Notes: generated by a model not told the origin, from the letters alone. 64,000 nt of DNA from Bacteroidales bacterium (GCA_017380635.1 JAFODP010000010.1:1-64000), one strand, 5' to 3'; positions 1 through 10,059 are shown, numbered from the stretch's first letter. Made by a program: numbers and translations.

Positions 1-122
1 CAGTGGCAAAGAGTGCGATAAACAAACTCCTGACGGAGTGGGATTTACAGCAACTGGTATTGTCCCAGATTCTCACTGGATTCCCTTTTCACCTTTCGTA
101 ACGCGTAGTCCGTAAAGGCTCC
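1..122 (-). promoter_or_regulatory. Cobalamin (B12) riboswitch aptamer, cut by window edge
   Basis: Read on the minus strand, this leader holds the conserved cobalamin aptamer core: GGTGAAAAGGGAATCC, then CAGTGAGAATCTGGGACA, then GCTGTAAATCCC, a B12-box-like CCGTCAGGAGT, and the closing GCCACTG at the very edge. These blocks are in the order seen in AdoCbl riboswitches. The last paired strand and the controlled gene lie to the left of position 1. In Bacteroidota such switches usually control BtuB-type receptors or B12 synthesis genes, so a cobalamin transport gene is the likely target; that part is inference. Confidence 0.9.
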
Positions 123-132
123 TTATGTAGTG

Positions 133-140
133 CAAAGATA
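133..140 (-). promoter_or_regulatory. -7 promoter element for the riboswitch transcript
   Basis: TATCTTTG on the minus strand fits the Bacteroidota -7 consensus TAnnTTTG and sits just upstream of the aptamer, so transcription would start near 127. The expected -33 TTTG is poor here (only a TTTA-like stretch around 154-157), so the promoter may be weak. Confidence 0.65.
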
Positions 141-472
141 GAAATTTATTTTTAAACTTGCTCTCGTAGCGGTAAAAAACACACAAACGCCGAAAGTTAT
201 ATCTCTGATAAAAAAATAGGATCTACCGCCATAACGATAAATCCCTAAAAAAATTTCTTATATTGGATAAGTTTTAGGAGTCCTAATTGTTTTATTTGGC
301 TTTTATATAAAAAGTCATTTCACAATGCAAGCACCTAATGTGTTGTATATAAATAAAATCGGCGGTAAAAGATTATTCACCGCCGAAAAAGGATAGTTCC
401 CACGGTGGTATGTCTTATAAACATTCTCAGAACTATATCAGATGGTATATTTATTTCAGAAATAAGGATAAC
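141..472. other. Gene-free AT-rich gap with one hairpin
   Basis: No credible reading frame is seen. The only clear structure is an inverted repeat at 360-385, CGGCGGT paired with ACCGCCG over a 12-base loop. On the minus strand it is followed by an ATTTTATTTA tract, so it could act as a second terminator behind the transporter gene. The rest shows nothing recognisable. Confidence 0.5.
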
Positions 473-520
473 AAAAAGAAAGGAAAATAGCCGATTCTTT
501 CTATTTTCCCTTTTCTTTTT
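473..520 (-). terminator. Intrinsic terminator of the transporter gene
   Basis: AAAAAGAAAGGAAAATAG (473-490) and CTATTTTCCCTTTTCTTTTT (501-520) form a long stem with one bulged base and a 10-base loop. It is A-rich on one side and T-rich on the other and may stop transcription from both sides. It lies about 80 bases past the transporter stop codon. Confidence 0.75.
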
Positions 521-600
521 GGACGGTTTCACCAAGCATTTTTGGCAACATTACCAAAACTCTTGACTAAACGTCTTGCTCTAACACATCGCTTAAGTTA

Positions 601-2283
601 TTAAGCAAATATCAATATCAGCAGCTGTGCCATCAATACGCGCATAAACATCGCCAAAGGATACACCGTGGCATAACCTACAGCAGGCGCATCGGTAGAG
701 GTCTGTTCTGAAGAAAAGGCCAAAGCTGGCGGATTCGTCGACGAACCGGACAAAACACCAATCAAGGTATAATAATTGAGTTTGAAGCATACGCGTCCAA
801 TGATACCGGCCAACAGCAAAGGCAAAACCGTAATCAATGCACCATAAAGAATCCACATATAACCACCATTCACAATAGTCGGAACAAAACTTTCACCTGC
901 CCCCAGACCCACGCCGGCCAAGAACAAGGAAATACCCACTTCTCGCAACATCAAGTTCGCACTGATAGTGGTGAAGGTAACCATTTTATACTGCGGGCCA
1001 TAACGGCCAATCAAAATAGCCACAATAAGCGGACCGCCGGCCAAACCCAACTTGACAGGCTGCGGAATACCGGGGAAATGGAAAGGAATAGAACCCAATA
1101 TCACCCCAAGTGCCACACCGATAAAAATGGAAATCAAATTAGGATGATCCAAACGCTTCAAAGAATTACCCAAACGTTTTTCAGCTTGTTTCACCGACAA
1201 TTCAGGACCAACCACCGTCACGCGGTCGCCCAACTGCAATTGCAAGTTACCGGCTGCCAAGAAATCGATACCGGCACGATTGACACGCGTAATGGTGACA
1301 CCGCAAGTAGAACGAATCTGCAAATCAGACAAACGACGACCATTCAATTCGGGCTTGGTAATGACAATACGACGCGAAATCATATCCTTGGAAATATCTT
1401 GCCAATTCATTTCCACGCGTGGTCCTACCACGGCCAACAAAGCATCGGCATCCTCGGGCGAAGCCACAATCAGCAATTTATCTCCCACGTGCAAAATAGT
1501 ATGGGCATCCACCAGTTCCGGATCTGACCCTTCATGACAGATACGAGATACCACGAATTCTCGCAACAACAATTTATGCAAATCAGCCAAGTGCATACCT
1601 TCAATGGCAGGATTCGTCACTTGCAAAGACACGCGAGAAGTATTCTGATGTTTATGTGCATCGGCACCGGCACTGGCGTCAAGCTCTTCTTGTTTGGTAT
1701 TGATTTTCAACACATGACGCAAAAGCAGCAAGGTCAGGATAGCACCAATCACACCTAAAGGATAAGCCACGGCATAACCGGTAGCCAAATCGGAAGCATC
1801 CATTCCTCCAGAAATATCACTATAGGCTTGTTGTGCAGCACCCAAACCCGGCGTATTAGTCACCGCACCAGACATCACCCCAACCATAGTGGTTATGGGC
1901 AAACCTGTAATGTAATGCAGGGCGATGGTCGTTCCCACGCCAAGCAAGACCACGATAGCAGCCAGACTATTCAGTTTCATTCCTCCTTCTCTGAACGAAG
2001 AAAAGAAACTGGGACCAACCTGCAAACCAATAGAATAAACAAAAAGAATCAGGCCAAACTCCTTCATGAAATGCAGCAAATGTTCATTGATATTCAAGCC
2101 GAAATGGCCTAAAGCAATACCCACGAACAAAATACCTGTAACACCCAAGGAAACACCTGCAATTTTGATCTTTCCTAAAGCCGTACCAAAGGCAATGGCC
2201 AGCGCCAAAATCAAGACAGAGTGAGCAACTCCTCCACCCCAGAGGCTTTCCGAGCCCCACAACAAATTGTTTAAAAACTCCAT
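601..2283 (-). CDS. AspT/YidE-family transporter with two TrkA-C (RCK_C) domains
   Basis: A 560-residue inner-membrane protein with the layout of the AspT/YidE/YbjL antiporter family. It has a hydrophobic N-terminal half (about 10-185, five to six helices), two soluble TrkA_C-like domains (about 205-285 and 290-370), and a second hydrophobic half (about 385-560) repeating the first. GVMSGAVTNTPGLGA in the first half and GVLSGSSTNPPAL in the second are the paired family repeats. Known members include the aspartate:alanine exchanger; the substrate here cannot be read from sequence. It is monocistronic, with its own promoter at 2343-2375 and terminator at 473-520. Many Bacteroidales carry unassigned paralogues. 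Confidence 0.9.
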   Translation of the reverse strand: MEFLNNLLWGSESLWGGGVAHSVLILALAIAFGTALGKIKIAGVSLGVTGILFVGIALGHFGLNINEHLLHFMKEFGLILFVYSIGLQVGPSFFSSFREGGMKLNSLAAIVVLLGVGTTIALHYITGLPITTMVGVMSGAVTNTPGLGAAQQAYSDISGGMDASDLATGYAVAYPLGVIGAILTLLLLRHVLKINTKQEELDASAGADAHKHQNTSRVSLQVTNPAIEGMHLADLHKLLLREFVVSRICHEGSDPELVDAHTILHVGDKLLIVASPEDADALLAVVGPRVEMNWQDISKDMISRRIVITKPELNGRRLSDLQIRSTCGVTITRVNRAGIDFLAAGNLQLQLGDRVTVVGPELSVKQAEKRLGNSLKRLDHPNLISIFIGVALGVILGSIPFHFPGIPQPVKLGLAGGPLIVAILIGRYGPQYKMVTFTTISANLMLREVGISLFLAGVGLGAGESFVPTIVNGGYMWILYGALITVLPLLLAGIIGRVCFKLNYYTLIGVLSGSSTNPPALAFSSEQTSTDAPAVGYATVYPLAMFMRVLMAQLLILIFA

Positions 2284-2342
2284 AATCTTATCAAATTAAC
2301 AAGGCCTTTATAGTCATAGAAAGGCCTCGATTTTTCGGGCTG

Positions 2343-2375
2343 CAAAGGTAGACATTAAAATCCTAATAGCACAAA
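2343..2375 (-). promoter_or_regulatory. Promoter of the AspT-like transporter
   Basis: On the minus strand TTTG (2372-2375) is followed after 21 bases by TACCTTTG (2343-2350), a near-perfect Bacteroidota promoter. Its -33 element falls inside the T tract of the rplQ terminator, so the two signals share bases. Confidence 0.85.
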
Positions 2376-2405
2376 AAACGCCACCCAATTTTGAGTGACG
2401 TTTTT
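2373..2405 (-). terminator. Terminator of the ribosomal superoperon
   Basis: AAAAACG-C-CAC (2374-2384) pairs with GTG-A-CGTTTTT (2395-2405) around a 10-base loop, and on the minus strand the stem ends in a T run. It lies 25 bases after the rplQ stop codon. Confidence 0.85.
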
Positions 2406-2429
2406 GCTATCTCAACAGAGAAATCTGTC

Positions 2430-2909
2430 TTATTCAGCTGCAGGAGTTTCAACAACGGCTTCTTCAACAGCAGGAACTGCTTCCACTTTCTTCTTAGCAG
2501 AAGAACGACGGGTACGAGCTTTCTTTTCTGTCTTTTCCTTCATCATATTTTCGTTGAAGTCAACCAATTCGATGAAGCACATTTGAGCGTTATCACCCAA
2601 ACGGAAACCAGTCTTGATGATGCGAGTGTAACCACCGGGACGATCGCCCACTTTCTGAGCAACTACCTGGAACAACTCGGTAACAGCTTCCTTGTTCTGC
2701 AAAGTTTTGAAAACCAAACGACGAGCGGCAGTGGTATCGTTCTTAGCTACCGTAATCAGAGGTTCAACTTCCATTCTCAAAGCCTTAGCCTTGGCAAGCG
2801 TGGTAAAAATACGCTTGTGCATGATCAACGAGGCTGACATATTAGACAACATAGCGTGTCTATGTGCGGCCTGACGGCCCAAGTGATTGAATTTCTTATT
2901 ATGTCTCAT
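2430..2909 (-). CDS. rplQ: 50S ribosomal protein L17
   Basis: 159 residues. The first ~118 residues are the L17 fold, from the conserved start [17 protein letters not shown]. The last ~40 residues are a Lys/Ala/Glu-rich low-complexity extension, which many Bacteroidota L17 proteins carry and the E. coli protein (127 residues) lacks. It is the last gene of the superoperon, five bases after rpoA. Confidence 0.98.
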   Translation of the reverse strand: MRHNKKFNHLGRQAAHRHAMLSNMSASLIMHKRIFTTLAKAKALRMEVEPLITVAKNDTTAARRLVFKTLQNKEAVTELFQVVAQKVGDRPGGYTRIIKTGFRLGDNAQMCFIELVDFNENMMKEKTEKKARTRRSSAKKKVEAVPAVEEAVVETPAAE

Positions 2910-2914
2910 TGTCT

Positions 2915-3907
2915 TTATTCTTTATCTAATTTATACTTGGAGATATCCATACCGAAAGCAAGATTCATTCTGGTCAACAGATCTTCCAATTCAGTGAGCG
3001 ATTTTTTACCAAAGTTGCGGAACTTCAACAAATCGGTCTTTTGGAGCACAGCCAACTGACCCAAAGTGTCAACGTTTGCAGCTTTCAAGCAGTTGAGAGC
3101 GCGAACAGAGAGATCCATATCCGACAATTTAGATTTCAACAATTGACGCATATGCAATACTTCTTCATCAAATTCTTCAACGCCTTCTGCTTCTGCAGCA
3201 TCCAAGGTAATCTTTTCGTCAGAGAAGAGCATGAAATGATAGATCAAAATCTTAGCTGCTTCTTTCAAAGTGTCTTTCGGATGAATAGAACCGTCGGTTT
3301 CGATTTCCAGAACCAATTTTTCGTAGTCGGTCTTCTGTTCTACACGATAGTTTTCAATAGCGTATTTCACGTTCTTGATAGGTGTGTAGATAGAGTCGAT
3401 AGCGATAGTATAGATATCGGTATCTTGCAACTCCTGTTCGTCGGCGGGCACGTAACCGCGACCCTTGTTAACGGTGAGTTCCAAATTAAACTCAACGCCT
3501 TTTTCCATAGAACAGATTTTCAATTCGGGGTTCAGGACTTCAAAACCACTGAAAGCTTTACCCAAATCGCCGGCAGTAAGTTCTTCCATGCCGGAAACAT
3601 TGATAACGGCTTTTTCCGATTCGAAATCTTCAACGATATGTTTGAAACGTACTTGCTTGAGATTCAAAATAATGTTGGTAACATCTTCGCGTACACCCTT
3701 GATGGTGTCAAACTCATGAGTTACACCCTCGATACGCATCGAGTTGATGGCATATCCTTCGAGCGATGAAAGCAGGATGCGGCGCAAAGCATTACCAATG
3801 GTAATACCGAAACCGGGTTCCAAAGGACGGAATTCGAATTTACCGAACTTGTCCGTTGCTTCCAGCATGATGACCTTTTCAGGTTTTTGAAATGCTAATA
3901 TTGCCAT
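2915..3907 (-). CDS. rpoA: RNA polymerase alpha subunit
   Basis: 330 residues. The N-terminal domain (about 1-230) drives dimerisation and core assembly; the motif [22 protein letters not shown] is split here by its key parts [12 protein letters not shown] and LLSSLEG. A flexible linker is followed by the alpha-CTD (about 255-320) with the helix-hairpin-helix segment [14 protein letters not shown] that contacts DNA and activators. Sits between rpsD and rplQ as in most bacteria. Confidence 0.98.
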   Translation of the reverse strand: MAILAFQKPEKVIMLEATDKFGKFEFRPLEPGFGITIGNALRRILLSSLEGYAINSMRIEGVTHEFDTIKGVREDVTNIILNLKQVRFKHIVEDFESEKAVINVSGMEELTAGDLGKAFSGFEVLNPELKICSMEKGVEFNLELTVNKGRGYVPADEQELQDTDIYTIAIDSIYTPIKNVKYAIENYRVEQKTDYEKLVLEIETDGSIHPKDTLKEAAKILIYHFMLFSDEKITLDAAEAEGVEEFDEEVLHMRQLLKSKLSDMDLSVRALNCLKAANVDTLGQLAVLQKTDLLKFRNFGKKSLTELEDLLTRMNLAFGMDISKYKLDKE

Positions 3908-3921
3908 AATCTCAAGTATTA

Positions 3922-4527
3922 TTATTTTGAGTACAATTCAACGATCAACTGTTCCTTGATGTTTTCAGGAATGTCAGCTCTTTCAGGAATGTGAAGATAT
4001 TTACCTGATTTAGAAGCTGCATCGTATTCCAACCAGGGATATTTAGCGTGGTTGAAACCAGACAATGAATTTTCGATAACTTCGAGTGCTTTTGAACGTT
4101 CGCGAACACCTACTACCTGACCGGGCTTCACAATGATGGAAGGAATGTTGGCAACCTTACCATCCAATACGATATGGCGGTGTGAAACCAATTGACGAGC
4201 AGCGTCACGGGTAGGAGCAAAACCCAAACGATAAACGAGGTTATCCAAACGAGATTCGAGAAGTTGCAACAGAACTTCACCGGTAATACCTTTAGTACGC
4301 TGAGCTCTTTCAAAAGTCAAACGGAATTGTTTTTCCAATACACCATAGGTGAATTTGGCTTTTTGCTTTTCGCGCAACTGAGTACCGTATTCTGAAGTTT
4401 TTCTTTTGCGAGTGTTACCCTGGAAACCAGGAGCATAATTCTTCTTGCTCAATACTTTGTCGGGACCGAAGATAGGTTCACCGAATTTACGAGCAATTCT
4501 ACTTTTAGGGCCGGTATATCTTGCCAT
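3922..4527 (-). CDS. rpsD: 30S ribosomal protein S4
   Basis: 201 residues. Binds 16S rRNA early in 30S assembly. The S4 RNA-binding domain is at about 91-155 ([20 protein letters not shown] onward). There is no N-terminal CxxC zinc cluster, so it is the zinc-free form. In E. coli S4 represses the alpha operon; no comparable pseudoknot was recognised here. Confidence 0.98.
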   Translation of the reverse strand: MARYTGPKSRIARKFGEPIFGPDKVLSKKNYAPGFQGNTRKRKTSEYGTQLREKQKAKFTYGVLEKQFRLTFERAQRTKGITGEVLLQLLESRLDNLVYRLGFAPTRDAARQLVSHRHIVLDGKVANIPSIIVKPGQVVGVRERSKALEVIENSLSGFNHAKYPWLEYDAASKSGKYLHIPERADIPENIKEQLIVELYSK

Positions 4528-4558
4528 TTTTCTACTTCTTTAAAAATTAAACAAAAAA

Positions 4559-4948
4559 TTATACACGTCTTCTCTTAGGAGGACGGCAACCATTGTGAGG
4601 AAGTGGAGTGACGTCGATGATTTCCATCACTTCAATGCCGGCACCATGAATAGTACGAACAGCCGATTCACGACCGTTACCAGGACCTTTAACATACGCC
4701 TTGACTTTTCTCAAGCCAAGGTCATAGGCGACCTTCGCACAATCCTGAGCAGCCATCTGAGCTGCATAAGGAGTATTCTTTTTCGAACCTCTGAATCCCA
4801 TTTTACCAGCTGATGACCAAGAGATGATCTGACCATTAGCGTTGGCAAGAGAAACAATAATGTTGTTAAAAGACGAATGAATGTGCGCTTGTCCGATTGC
4901 GTCAACTTTGACGTTTCTTTTCTTAGCTGCAACTTGCTTTTTTGCCAT
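4559..4948 (-). CDS. rpsK: 30S ribosomal protein S11
   Basis: 129 residues. Platform protein contacting S7 and the mRNA exit region. The conserved C-terminal segment [18 protein letters not shown] and the central [11 protein letters not shown] are both present. Lies 52 bases after rpsM and 31 bases before rpsD. Confidence 0.98.
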   Translation of the reverse strand: MAKKQVAAKKRNVKVDAIGQAHIHSSFNNIIVSLANANGQIISWSSAGKMGFRGSKKNTPYAAQMAAQDCAKVAYDLGLRKVKAYVKGPGNGRESAVRTIHGAGIEVMEIIDVTPLPHNGCRPPKRRRV

Positions 4949-5000
4949 TGTTCTTTAATTTATTTAAGTCTGTAAATCTACTTAGTTAAGACCTTATGCC

Positions 5001-5381
5001 TTACTTGGTTGCTTTCTTCTTGTTAGCAACAGTTTTCTTTTTACCCTTACGTGTACGGGCGTTGTTCTTAGTGCTCTGACCTCTTACGGGCAAACCAATA
5101 CGATGACGTACACCACGGTAGCAACCGATATCCATCAAACGTTTGATGTTCAATTGGATTTCTGAACGCAAATCACCTTCTACTTTGAATTCTTTACCGA
5201 TGATTTCACGAATGGCACCAGCCTGGTCGTCATTCCAATCTTTAACCTTGATGTCTTTATCAACACCGGCTGCAGCCAAGATTTTTTGTGCACTACTGCG
5301 TCCAATTCCAAAAATATAGGTCAACGCAATTTCACCTCTTTTGTTCTGAGGCAAATCTACACCAACAATTCTTATTGCCAT
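5001..5381 (-). CDS. rpsM: 30S ribosomal protein S13
   Basis: 126 residues. Head protein forming bridges to the 50S subunit. Conserved start [15 protein letters not shown], the helix-two-turn-helix [11 protein letters not shown], and the C-terminal [15 protein letters not shown] followed by a lysine-rich tail. Follows rpmJ by 28 bases. Confidence 0.98.
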   Translation of the reverse strand: MAIRIVGVDLPQNKRGEIALTYIFGIGRSSAQKILAAAGVDKDIKVKDWNDDQAGAIREIIGKEFKVEGDLRSEIQLNIKRLMDIGCYRGVRHRIGLPVRGQSTKNNARTRKGKKKTVANKKKATK

Positions 5382-5409
5382 AATTTTCTGATATACTATT
5401 AATAATTAA

Positions 5410-5526
5410 TTATCCTTGACGCTGTTTGAATTTAGGATTCTTTTTGCTGATCACATACAAACGGCCTTTTCTCCGAACGATCTTGCAGTCGGCACTGCGC
5501 TTTTTGATAGATGCTCTAACTTTCAT
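5410..5526 (-). CDS. rpmJ: 50S ribosomal protein L36
   Basis: 38 residues, starting [20 protein letters not shown] and ending PKFKQRQG. Only one cysteine (C14) remains of the zinc ribbon, so this is a zinc-independent (C-minus) L36. The gene sits between infA and rpsM, its standard place. The start codon lies 16 bases after the infA stop. Confidence 0.96.
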   Translation of the reverse strand: MKVRASIKKRSADCKIVRRKGRLYVISKKNPKFKQRQG

Positions 5527-5542
5527 TGTTATATTATTTTAA

Positions 5543-5761
5543 TTATTTGTATCTGAACGAGATTCTTCCTTTGGTCAAATCGTAGGGTGACATTTCAACC
5601 CTAACCTTGTCACCAGGCAAAATACGGATGTAATGCATGCGCATCTTACCGGAAATATGAGCTGTAATTTCGTGGCCGTTTTCCAACTCCACGCGGAACA
5701 TTGCATTAGACAAAGCTTCAACAATAGTTCCATCTTGCTCGATAGCAGCTTGTTTAGCCAT
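5543..5761 (-). CDS. infA: Translation initiation factor IF-1
   Basis: 72 residues, a single S1-type OB fold that binds the A site of the 30S subunit during initiation. The core [23 protein letters not shown] and the ending [15 protein letters not shown] match the family. It lies between map and rpmJ as in many bacteria. Confidence 0.98.
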   Translation of the reverse strand: MAKQAAIEQDGTIVEALSNAMFRVELENGHEITAHISGKMRMHYIRILPGDKVRVEMSPYDLTKGRISFRYK

Positions 5762-5787
5762 ACTCTCTTCTTTATTTTAAATTTATC

Positions 5788-6573
5788 TTAAATAAAACGA
5801 TCTCCTAAAACCTCTTTTATGTAATCAAAAGACGACAAAATGTCGGCCTTACCCTTCCTGATGGCAACCGTATGCTCAAAATGAGCCGATGGTTTTCTAT
5901 CAGTTGTTCGGGCAGTCCATCCATCTCTTTCAATCATAATATGACGATTACCCATGTTAATCATAGGTTCAATGGCAATAACCATACCTGATTTTAACAT
6001 CGGTCCGGAACCTTTTTTACCATAATTAGGTACTTCAGGTTCCTCGTGCAAATGGCGACCAATACCATGGCCCACCATTTCTCGTACTACGGAATAGCCT
6101 TTACGTTGGCAATGATTCTGCACAGCGTTGCTCACATCGCCCAAGCGATGACCATCAACAGCCTGTTCAATACCTAAGTAAAGAGCCTCTTTCGTAACGC
6201 GCAGCAAAGATACAACTTTTTCATCGACATCTCCAACTCTAAATGTATAAGAAGAGTCACCATGAAAGCCATTTTTATATGCTCCGCAATCTACCGATAC
6301 GATATCACCGTCTTTCAATACCTGATTGACCGATGGAATACCATGCACCACCACATCGTTAACCGAAATACAAAGGGATGCAGGATAACCATTATAGTTC
6401 AGAAAAGACGGGACTGCACCGCAAGAACGAATGTAGTCCTCGCCTATCTGATCTAAATATTTTGTCGTTACTCCGGGCTGAATGTACTTCGCCACCTCGG
6501 CTAAGGTACGAGCCACAATCAGATTACTTTCTCGAAGCAACTCGATTTCTTCGTCTGTCTTCAGATAAATCAT
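5788..6573 (-). CDS. map: Methionine aminopeptidase, type I
   Basis: 261 residues. Removes the initiator methionine from nascent proteins. The five metal ligands are visible: D95 and D106 (VSVDCGAYKNGFHGDSSY), H169 (GHGIGRHLHEEP), E202 (IEPMINMG) and E233 (HFEHTVAI). No N-terminal zinc-finger extension, so the short type Ia form. The gene lies 11 bases after secY, so nascent-chain export and processing functions are encoded side by side. Confidence 0.97.
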   Translation of the reverse strand: MIYLKTDEEIELLRESNLIVARTLAEVAKYIQPGVTTKYLDQIGEDYIRSCGAVPSFLNYNGYPASLCISVNDVVVHGIPSVNQVLKDGDIVSVDCGAYKNGFHGDSSYTFRVGDVDEKVVSLLRVTKEALYLGIEQAVDGHRLGDVSNAVQNHCQRKGYSVVREMVGHGIGRHLHEEPEVPNYGKKGSGPMLKSGMVIAIEPMINMGNRHIMIERDGWTARTTDRKPSAHFEHTVAIRKGKADILSSFDYIKEVLGDRFI

Positions 6574-6584
6574 CCAAATAACGA

Positions 6585-7913
6585 TTAATATGCTGCAATA
6601 CTGCCAGTTCTACCTTTGATACGGCCAGACTTCAACAAACCGTCGTAGTGACGCATCAAAAGGTGACTTTCAATTTGCTGCAAAGTATCCAATACCACAC
6701 CTACCAAAATCAACAGAGACGTACCTCCGAAGAATTGAGAGAAACCGGTAGTGATACCAATCATTTTTGCAAATACGGGCATAATTGCCACGAATGCGAG
6801 GAAGAATGATCCAGGCAGAGTGATTCTTGACATCACATCGTCAATGTAATCAGCCGTTTTCTTACCAGGCTTAACACCGGGGATGAAACCACCATTACGC
6901 TTCATATCTTCGGCCATCTGTACAGGATTGATAGTAATCGCAGTATAGAAGTAGGTGAAGACGATAATCAAGAATGCGTAAATAAGGTTGTACCAGAAAC
7001 CATCGATGTTGGTAATAGCCTGCCAGAAAGGACTTGCTCCACCAGTGGTAGAAAAGCGCATGAATACGAGGGGCACGAACATGATAGCCTGGGCGAAGAT
7101 GATAGGCATAACGCCGGCAGCATTCACCTTAAGAGGCAAATATTGACGAGCACCACCGTACTGCTTGTTACCGATAACGCGCTTAGCATATTGTACGGGC
7201 ACCTTGCGGGTACCTTGAACCAACATGATAGCAAAGATGGTAACAGCCAACAGAAGCACAATTTCCACAAGGAACATGATCAAACCACCGGCTGCAGTTT
7301 CGAAACGAGAAAGGAATTCCTGTACCAAAGCTTGGGGGAAACGGGCAATGATACCAATAAGGATGATCATTGAAATACCGTTACCGATACCCTTGTCAGT
7401 GATACGTTCACCCAACCAGAGCGTAAACATACTACCGGCAGCCAACAAAATGACTGACGAGAATCTAAACCAGAAACCTGCAGGAAGAGCCACACCTTGA
7501 GCACTCAAGTTGGCCAAGAAAGCGGGACCTTGGAGCAAAAGAATAGCAACCGTCAAGAAACGAGTGTACTGATTCATTTTACGACGGCCACTTTCTCCTT
7601 CGCGAGACAATTTCTGGAAATAAGGTATAGCCATACCCAACAACTGAATCACGATAGACGCAGAGATGTAAGGCATGATACCCAAACCAAAGACAGAGGC
7701 ATTAGAGAATGCACCACCGGTGAACATATCCAACAAAGACATAATACCTTCGCTGGTTTGTTGTTGGAGACCTGTCAAAGATGCGGGATCTATACCGGGA
7801 AGTACCACGAATGAACCGAAGCGAAAGACTGCCACGAACAATAAAGTCGTGAGCAATCTATCTCTCAGTTCTTCGATCTTCCAGATATTCTTTAATGTAT
7901 TTAAGAATTTCAT
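6585..7913 (-). CDS. secY: Protein translocase subunit SecY
   Basis: 442 residues with ten predicted membrane helices, the central pore of the Sec translocon. Family markers include GIMSLLDMFTGGAFSNASVF near residue 60 (plug region) and GIMPYISASIVIQLL. It follows rplO by 19 bases, the usual end of the spc group. Its substrates would include the many signal-peptide-bearing proteins encoded further along the window. Confidence 0.98.
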   Translation of the reverse strand: MKFLNTLKNIWKIEELRDRLLTTLLFVAVFRFGSFVVLPGIDPASLTGLQQQTSEGIMSLLDMFTGGAFSNASVFGLGIMPYISASIVIQLLGMAIPYFQKLSREGESGRRKMNQYTRFLTVAILLLQGPAFLANLSAQGVALPAGFWFRFSSVILLAAGSMFTLWLGERITDKGIGNGISMIILIGIIARFPQALVQEFLSRFETAAGGLIMFLVEIVLLLAVTIFAIMLVQGTRKVPVQYAKRVIGNKQYGGARQYLPLKVNAAGVMPIIFAQAIMFVPLVFMRFSTTGGASPFWQAITNIDGFWYNLIYAFLIIVFTYFYTAITINPVQMAEDMKRNGGFIPGVKPGKKTADYIDDVMSRITLPGSFFLAFVAIMPVFAKMIGITTGFSQFFGGTSLLILVGVVLDTLQQIESHLLMRHYDGLLKSGRIKGRTGSIAAY

Positions 7914-7932
7914 CAGATTGTTGTTTTAATGA

Positions 7933-8397
7933 TTAAGCTTCTTCAGCGGTCATACCGTATACAGTAGCTTTACCACCGGCAGCTTCAATAGCCTTGATAG
8001 CAGAGGCAGAGAAAGCGTTAGCTGTAACATCCAAAGCAACGGTAACAGCACCATTACCCAAGATCTTCACCAATTGAGTTGCATTGATGAAACCAGCTTC
8101 CTGCAATACATCGAGGTCGATTTTGGTGATACCCTTGTCGGCCAAAGCTTGCAAAGAAGAAAGATTAACAGCTTTGTATTCGATACGGTTGAAGTTCTTG
8201 AATCCGAATTTGGGCAAACGACGTTGCAAAGGCATCTGACCACCTTCGAAACCAATTTTCTTGCTATAACCTGATCTTGACTTAGCACCTTTGTGACCTC
8301 TGGTAGACGTACCACCTCTACCTGAACCGGGGCCACGACCAATGCGCTTACGAGTTTTAGTAGAACCTTCAGCAGGTTGCAAATTATTCAAGTTCAT
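7933..8397 (-). CDS. rplO: 50S ribosomal protein L15
   Basis: 154 residues. The Met of MNLNNLQPAEGSTKTRKRIG is chosen as start; an upstream in-frame ATG would overlap rpmD and lacks a signal, whereas GGAGGACTAATCGT precedes the chosen ATG. The glycine/arginine-rich N-terminus (GRGPGSGRGGTSTRGHKG) reaches into 23S rRNA. The start lies four bases past the rpmD stop codon. Confidence 0.97.
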   Translation of the reverse strand: MNLNNLQPAEGSTKTRKRIGRGPGSGRGGTSTRGHKGAKSRSGYSKKIGFEGGQMPLQRRLPKFGFKNFNRIEYKAVNLSSLQALADKGITKIDLDVLQEAGFINATQLVKILGNGAVTVALDVTANAFSASAIKAIEAAGGKATVYGMTAEEA

Positions 8398-8401
8398 ACG
8401 A

Positions 8402-8581
8402 TTAGTCCTCCACAATTTTCACTAAGTGTTTAACTTTATTTACCATTCCAAGGATGGAAGGAGTAGCTTCATGTTCTACAACTTGGTTCATTTTCTTGAT
8501 ACCCAATGAAACCAAAGTTTTCTTCTGAACAGCAGGTGCGCCAATTTGGCTCTTTACTTGTTTGATCTTAATAGTTGCCAT
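8402..8581 (-). CDS. rpmD: 50S ribosomal protein L30
   Basis: 59 residues, MATIKIKQVKSQIGAP at the start and the typical KTLVSLGIKKMNQVVEH core. Standard small bacterial L30. It lies between rpsE and rplO, 12 bases after rpsE and four bases before the rplO start. Confidence 0.96.
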   Translation of the reverse strand: MATIKIKQVKSQIGAPAVQKKTLVSLGIKKMNQVVEHEATPSILGMVNKVKHLVKIVED

Positions 8582-8593
8582 GATAAATTCTCC

Positions 8594-9112
8594 TTATCCT
8601 TTAAATACACGTTCAACAGAAATACCACGGGTTTTGGCAACAGTGTAAGCATCACGCATTTCGCCCAATGCCATAACAGTAGCCTTCACCAAGTTGTGAG
8701 GGTTCGATGAACCTTTTGATTTGGCCAACACGTCGGTAATACCAGCACTTTCCAATACGGCACGCATAGCACCACCAGCCTTCAATCCGGTACCGTGTGA
8801 AGCAGGAATCAATACTACTTCAGAACCACCAAACTTGAAAGTCTGTTCGTGAGGAATAGTACCTTTCAAAACGGGAACTCTAATCAAGTTCTTCTTGGCA
8901 GCTTCAGCGCCTTTAGCAATAGCTGCGGTAACTTCACCAGCCTTACCCAAACCATAACCAACAACGCCGTTTTCATTACCTACCACTACAATAGCGGCGA
9001 AACTGAAAGCACGACCACCCTTGGTTACCTTGGTAACACGATTGATAGCTACCAATCTGTCTTTCAACTCTAAATCGTTAGTTGATTTTACTCTATTAAC
9101 TTGTACTGCCAT
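8594..9112 (-). CDS. rpsE: 30S ribosomal protein S5
   Basis: 172 residues. Double-stranded-RNA-binding N-terminal domain (about 16-80, with [20 protein letters not shown]) and a C-terminal S5 domain ([16 protein letters not shown]). Contributes to decoding accuracy and mRNA unwinding at the entry channel. Five bases after rplR. Confidence 0.98.
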   Translation of the reverse strand: MAVQVNRVKSTNDLELKDRLVAINRVTKVTKGGRAFSFAAIVVVGNENGVVGYGLGKAGEVTAAIAKGAEAAKKNLIRVPVLKGTIPHEQTFKFGGSEVVLIPASHGTGLKAGGAMRAVLESAGITDVLAKSKGSSNPHNLVKATVMALGEMRDAYTVAKTRGISVERVFKG

Positions 9113-9117
9113 CTTGA

Positions 9118-9462
9118 TTAAAATTTAAGACCGCCATTGCGAGCGGCATCAGCCAATTCTTTAATTCTACCGTGATACAAATAACCGTTACGGTCAAAAA
9201 CCACTTTCGTGATACCTGCTTCCATTGCATTTTTAGCAGCCATTTCACCTACCTTGATAGCTTGTTCCTTCTTACCTACCTTTTCTTGCAATTGCAAAGA
9301 AGAAGCAGAAGCCAAAGTCTTACCAGCCTTATCGTCGATGAACTGAACGTAAATTTGCTTGTTACTTCTGAAAACAGTCATACGAGGAGCTTCAGATGTA
9401 CCGAAAACCTTAGCACGAACACGTGCTTTGATTTTAATTCTTCTTATTTCTTTCGTTGTCAT
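9118..9462 (-). CDS. rplR: 50S ribosomal protein L18
   Basis: 114 residues. Binds 5S rRNA with L5. Basic N-terminus ([15 protein letters not shown]) and conserved end [19 protein letters not shown]. Lies between rplF and rpsE. Confidence 0.97.
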   Translation of the reverse strand: MTTKEIRRIKIKARVRAKVFGTSEAPRMTVFRSNKQIYVQFIDDKAGKTLASASSLQLQEKVGKKEQAIKVGEMAAKNAMEAGITKVVFDRNGYLYHGRIKELADAARNGGLKF

Positions 9463-9484
9463 AATCTATGCTATTTTAAGATGA

Positions 9485-10042
9485 TTATTTCTTAGAAGCA
9501 GACTTACCGGCTTTTCTACGAACCACTTCACCTTCGAAACGGATACCTTTACCCTTGTAAGGTTCAGGACGACGGAACGAACGGATCTTGGCACATACTT
9601 GGCCAAGCAACTGCTTGTCGCAAGATTCCAGAATAATCATCGGGTTTTTGTTTCTTTCTGCCTTGGTTTCAACCTTGATTTCAGCGGGCAATACCAACCA
9701 AATTTCGTGGGTATAACCCAAAGCCAATTTCAATACTTGACCTTCGTTGCTGGCACGATAACCTACACCGACCATTTCGAGTACGCTGCGGAAACCTTCA
9801 GAAACACCAACTACCATATTATGAATCAACGCACGATACAAACCATGCTGAGAACGATGTTCTTTTTCGTCGGTTGCACGAGTAACCACTACTTGAGCAT
9901 CTTCTACACTAACGGTGATACCAGGATTAACCTGCTGAGTAAGAGTACCCTTGGGGCCTTTTACAGTTACCAGGTTGTTAGCATCTACAGTTACAGTAAC
10001 GCCCTGAGGAAGAGCAATAGGCAATTTTCCAATTCTTGACAT
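9485..10042 (-). CDS. rplF: 50S ribosomal protein L6
   Basis: 185 residues with two copies of the L6 fold (about 10-82 and 90-170); the end carries RRPEPYKGKGIRFEGEVV, the family signature. A strong Shine-Dalgarno-like AGGAGGAGATTACT precedes the ATG, which is uncommon in this phylum. Confidence 0.98.
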   Translation of the reverse strand: MSRIGKLPIALPQGVTVTVDANNLVTVKGPKGTLTQQVNPGITVSVEDAQVVVTRATDEKEHRSQHGLYRALIHNMVVGVSEGFRSVLEMVGVGYRASNEGQVLKLALGYTHEIWLVLPAEIKVETKAERNKNPMIILESCDKQLLGQVCAKIRSFRRPEPYKGKGIRFEGEVVRRKAGKSASKK

Positions 10043-10059
10043 AGTAATCTCCTCCTACA

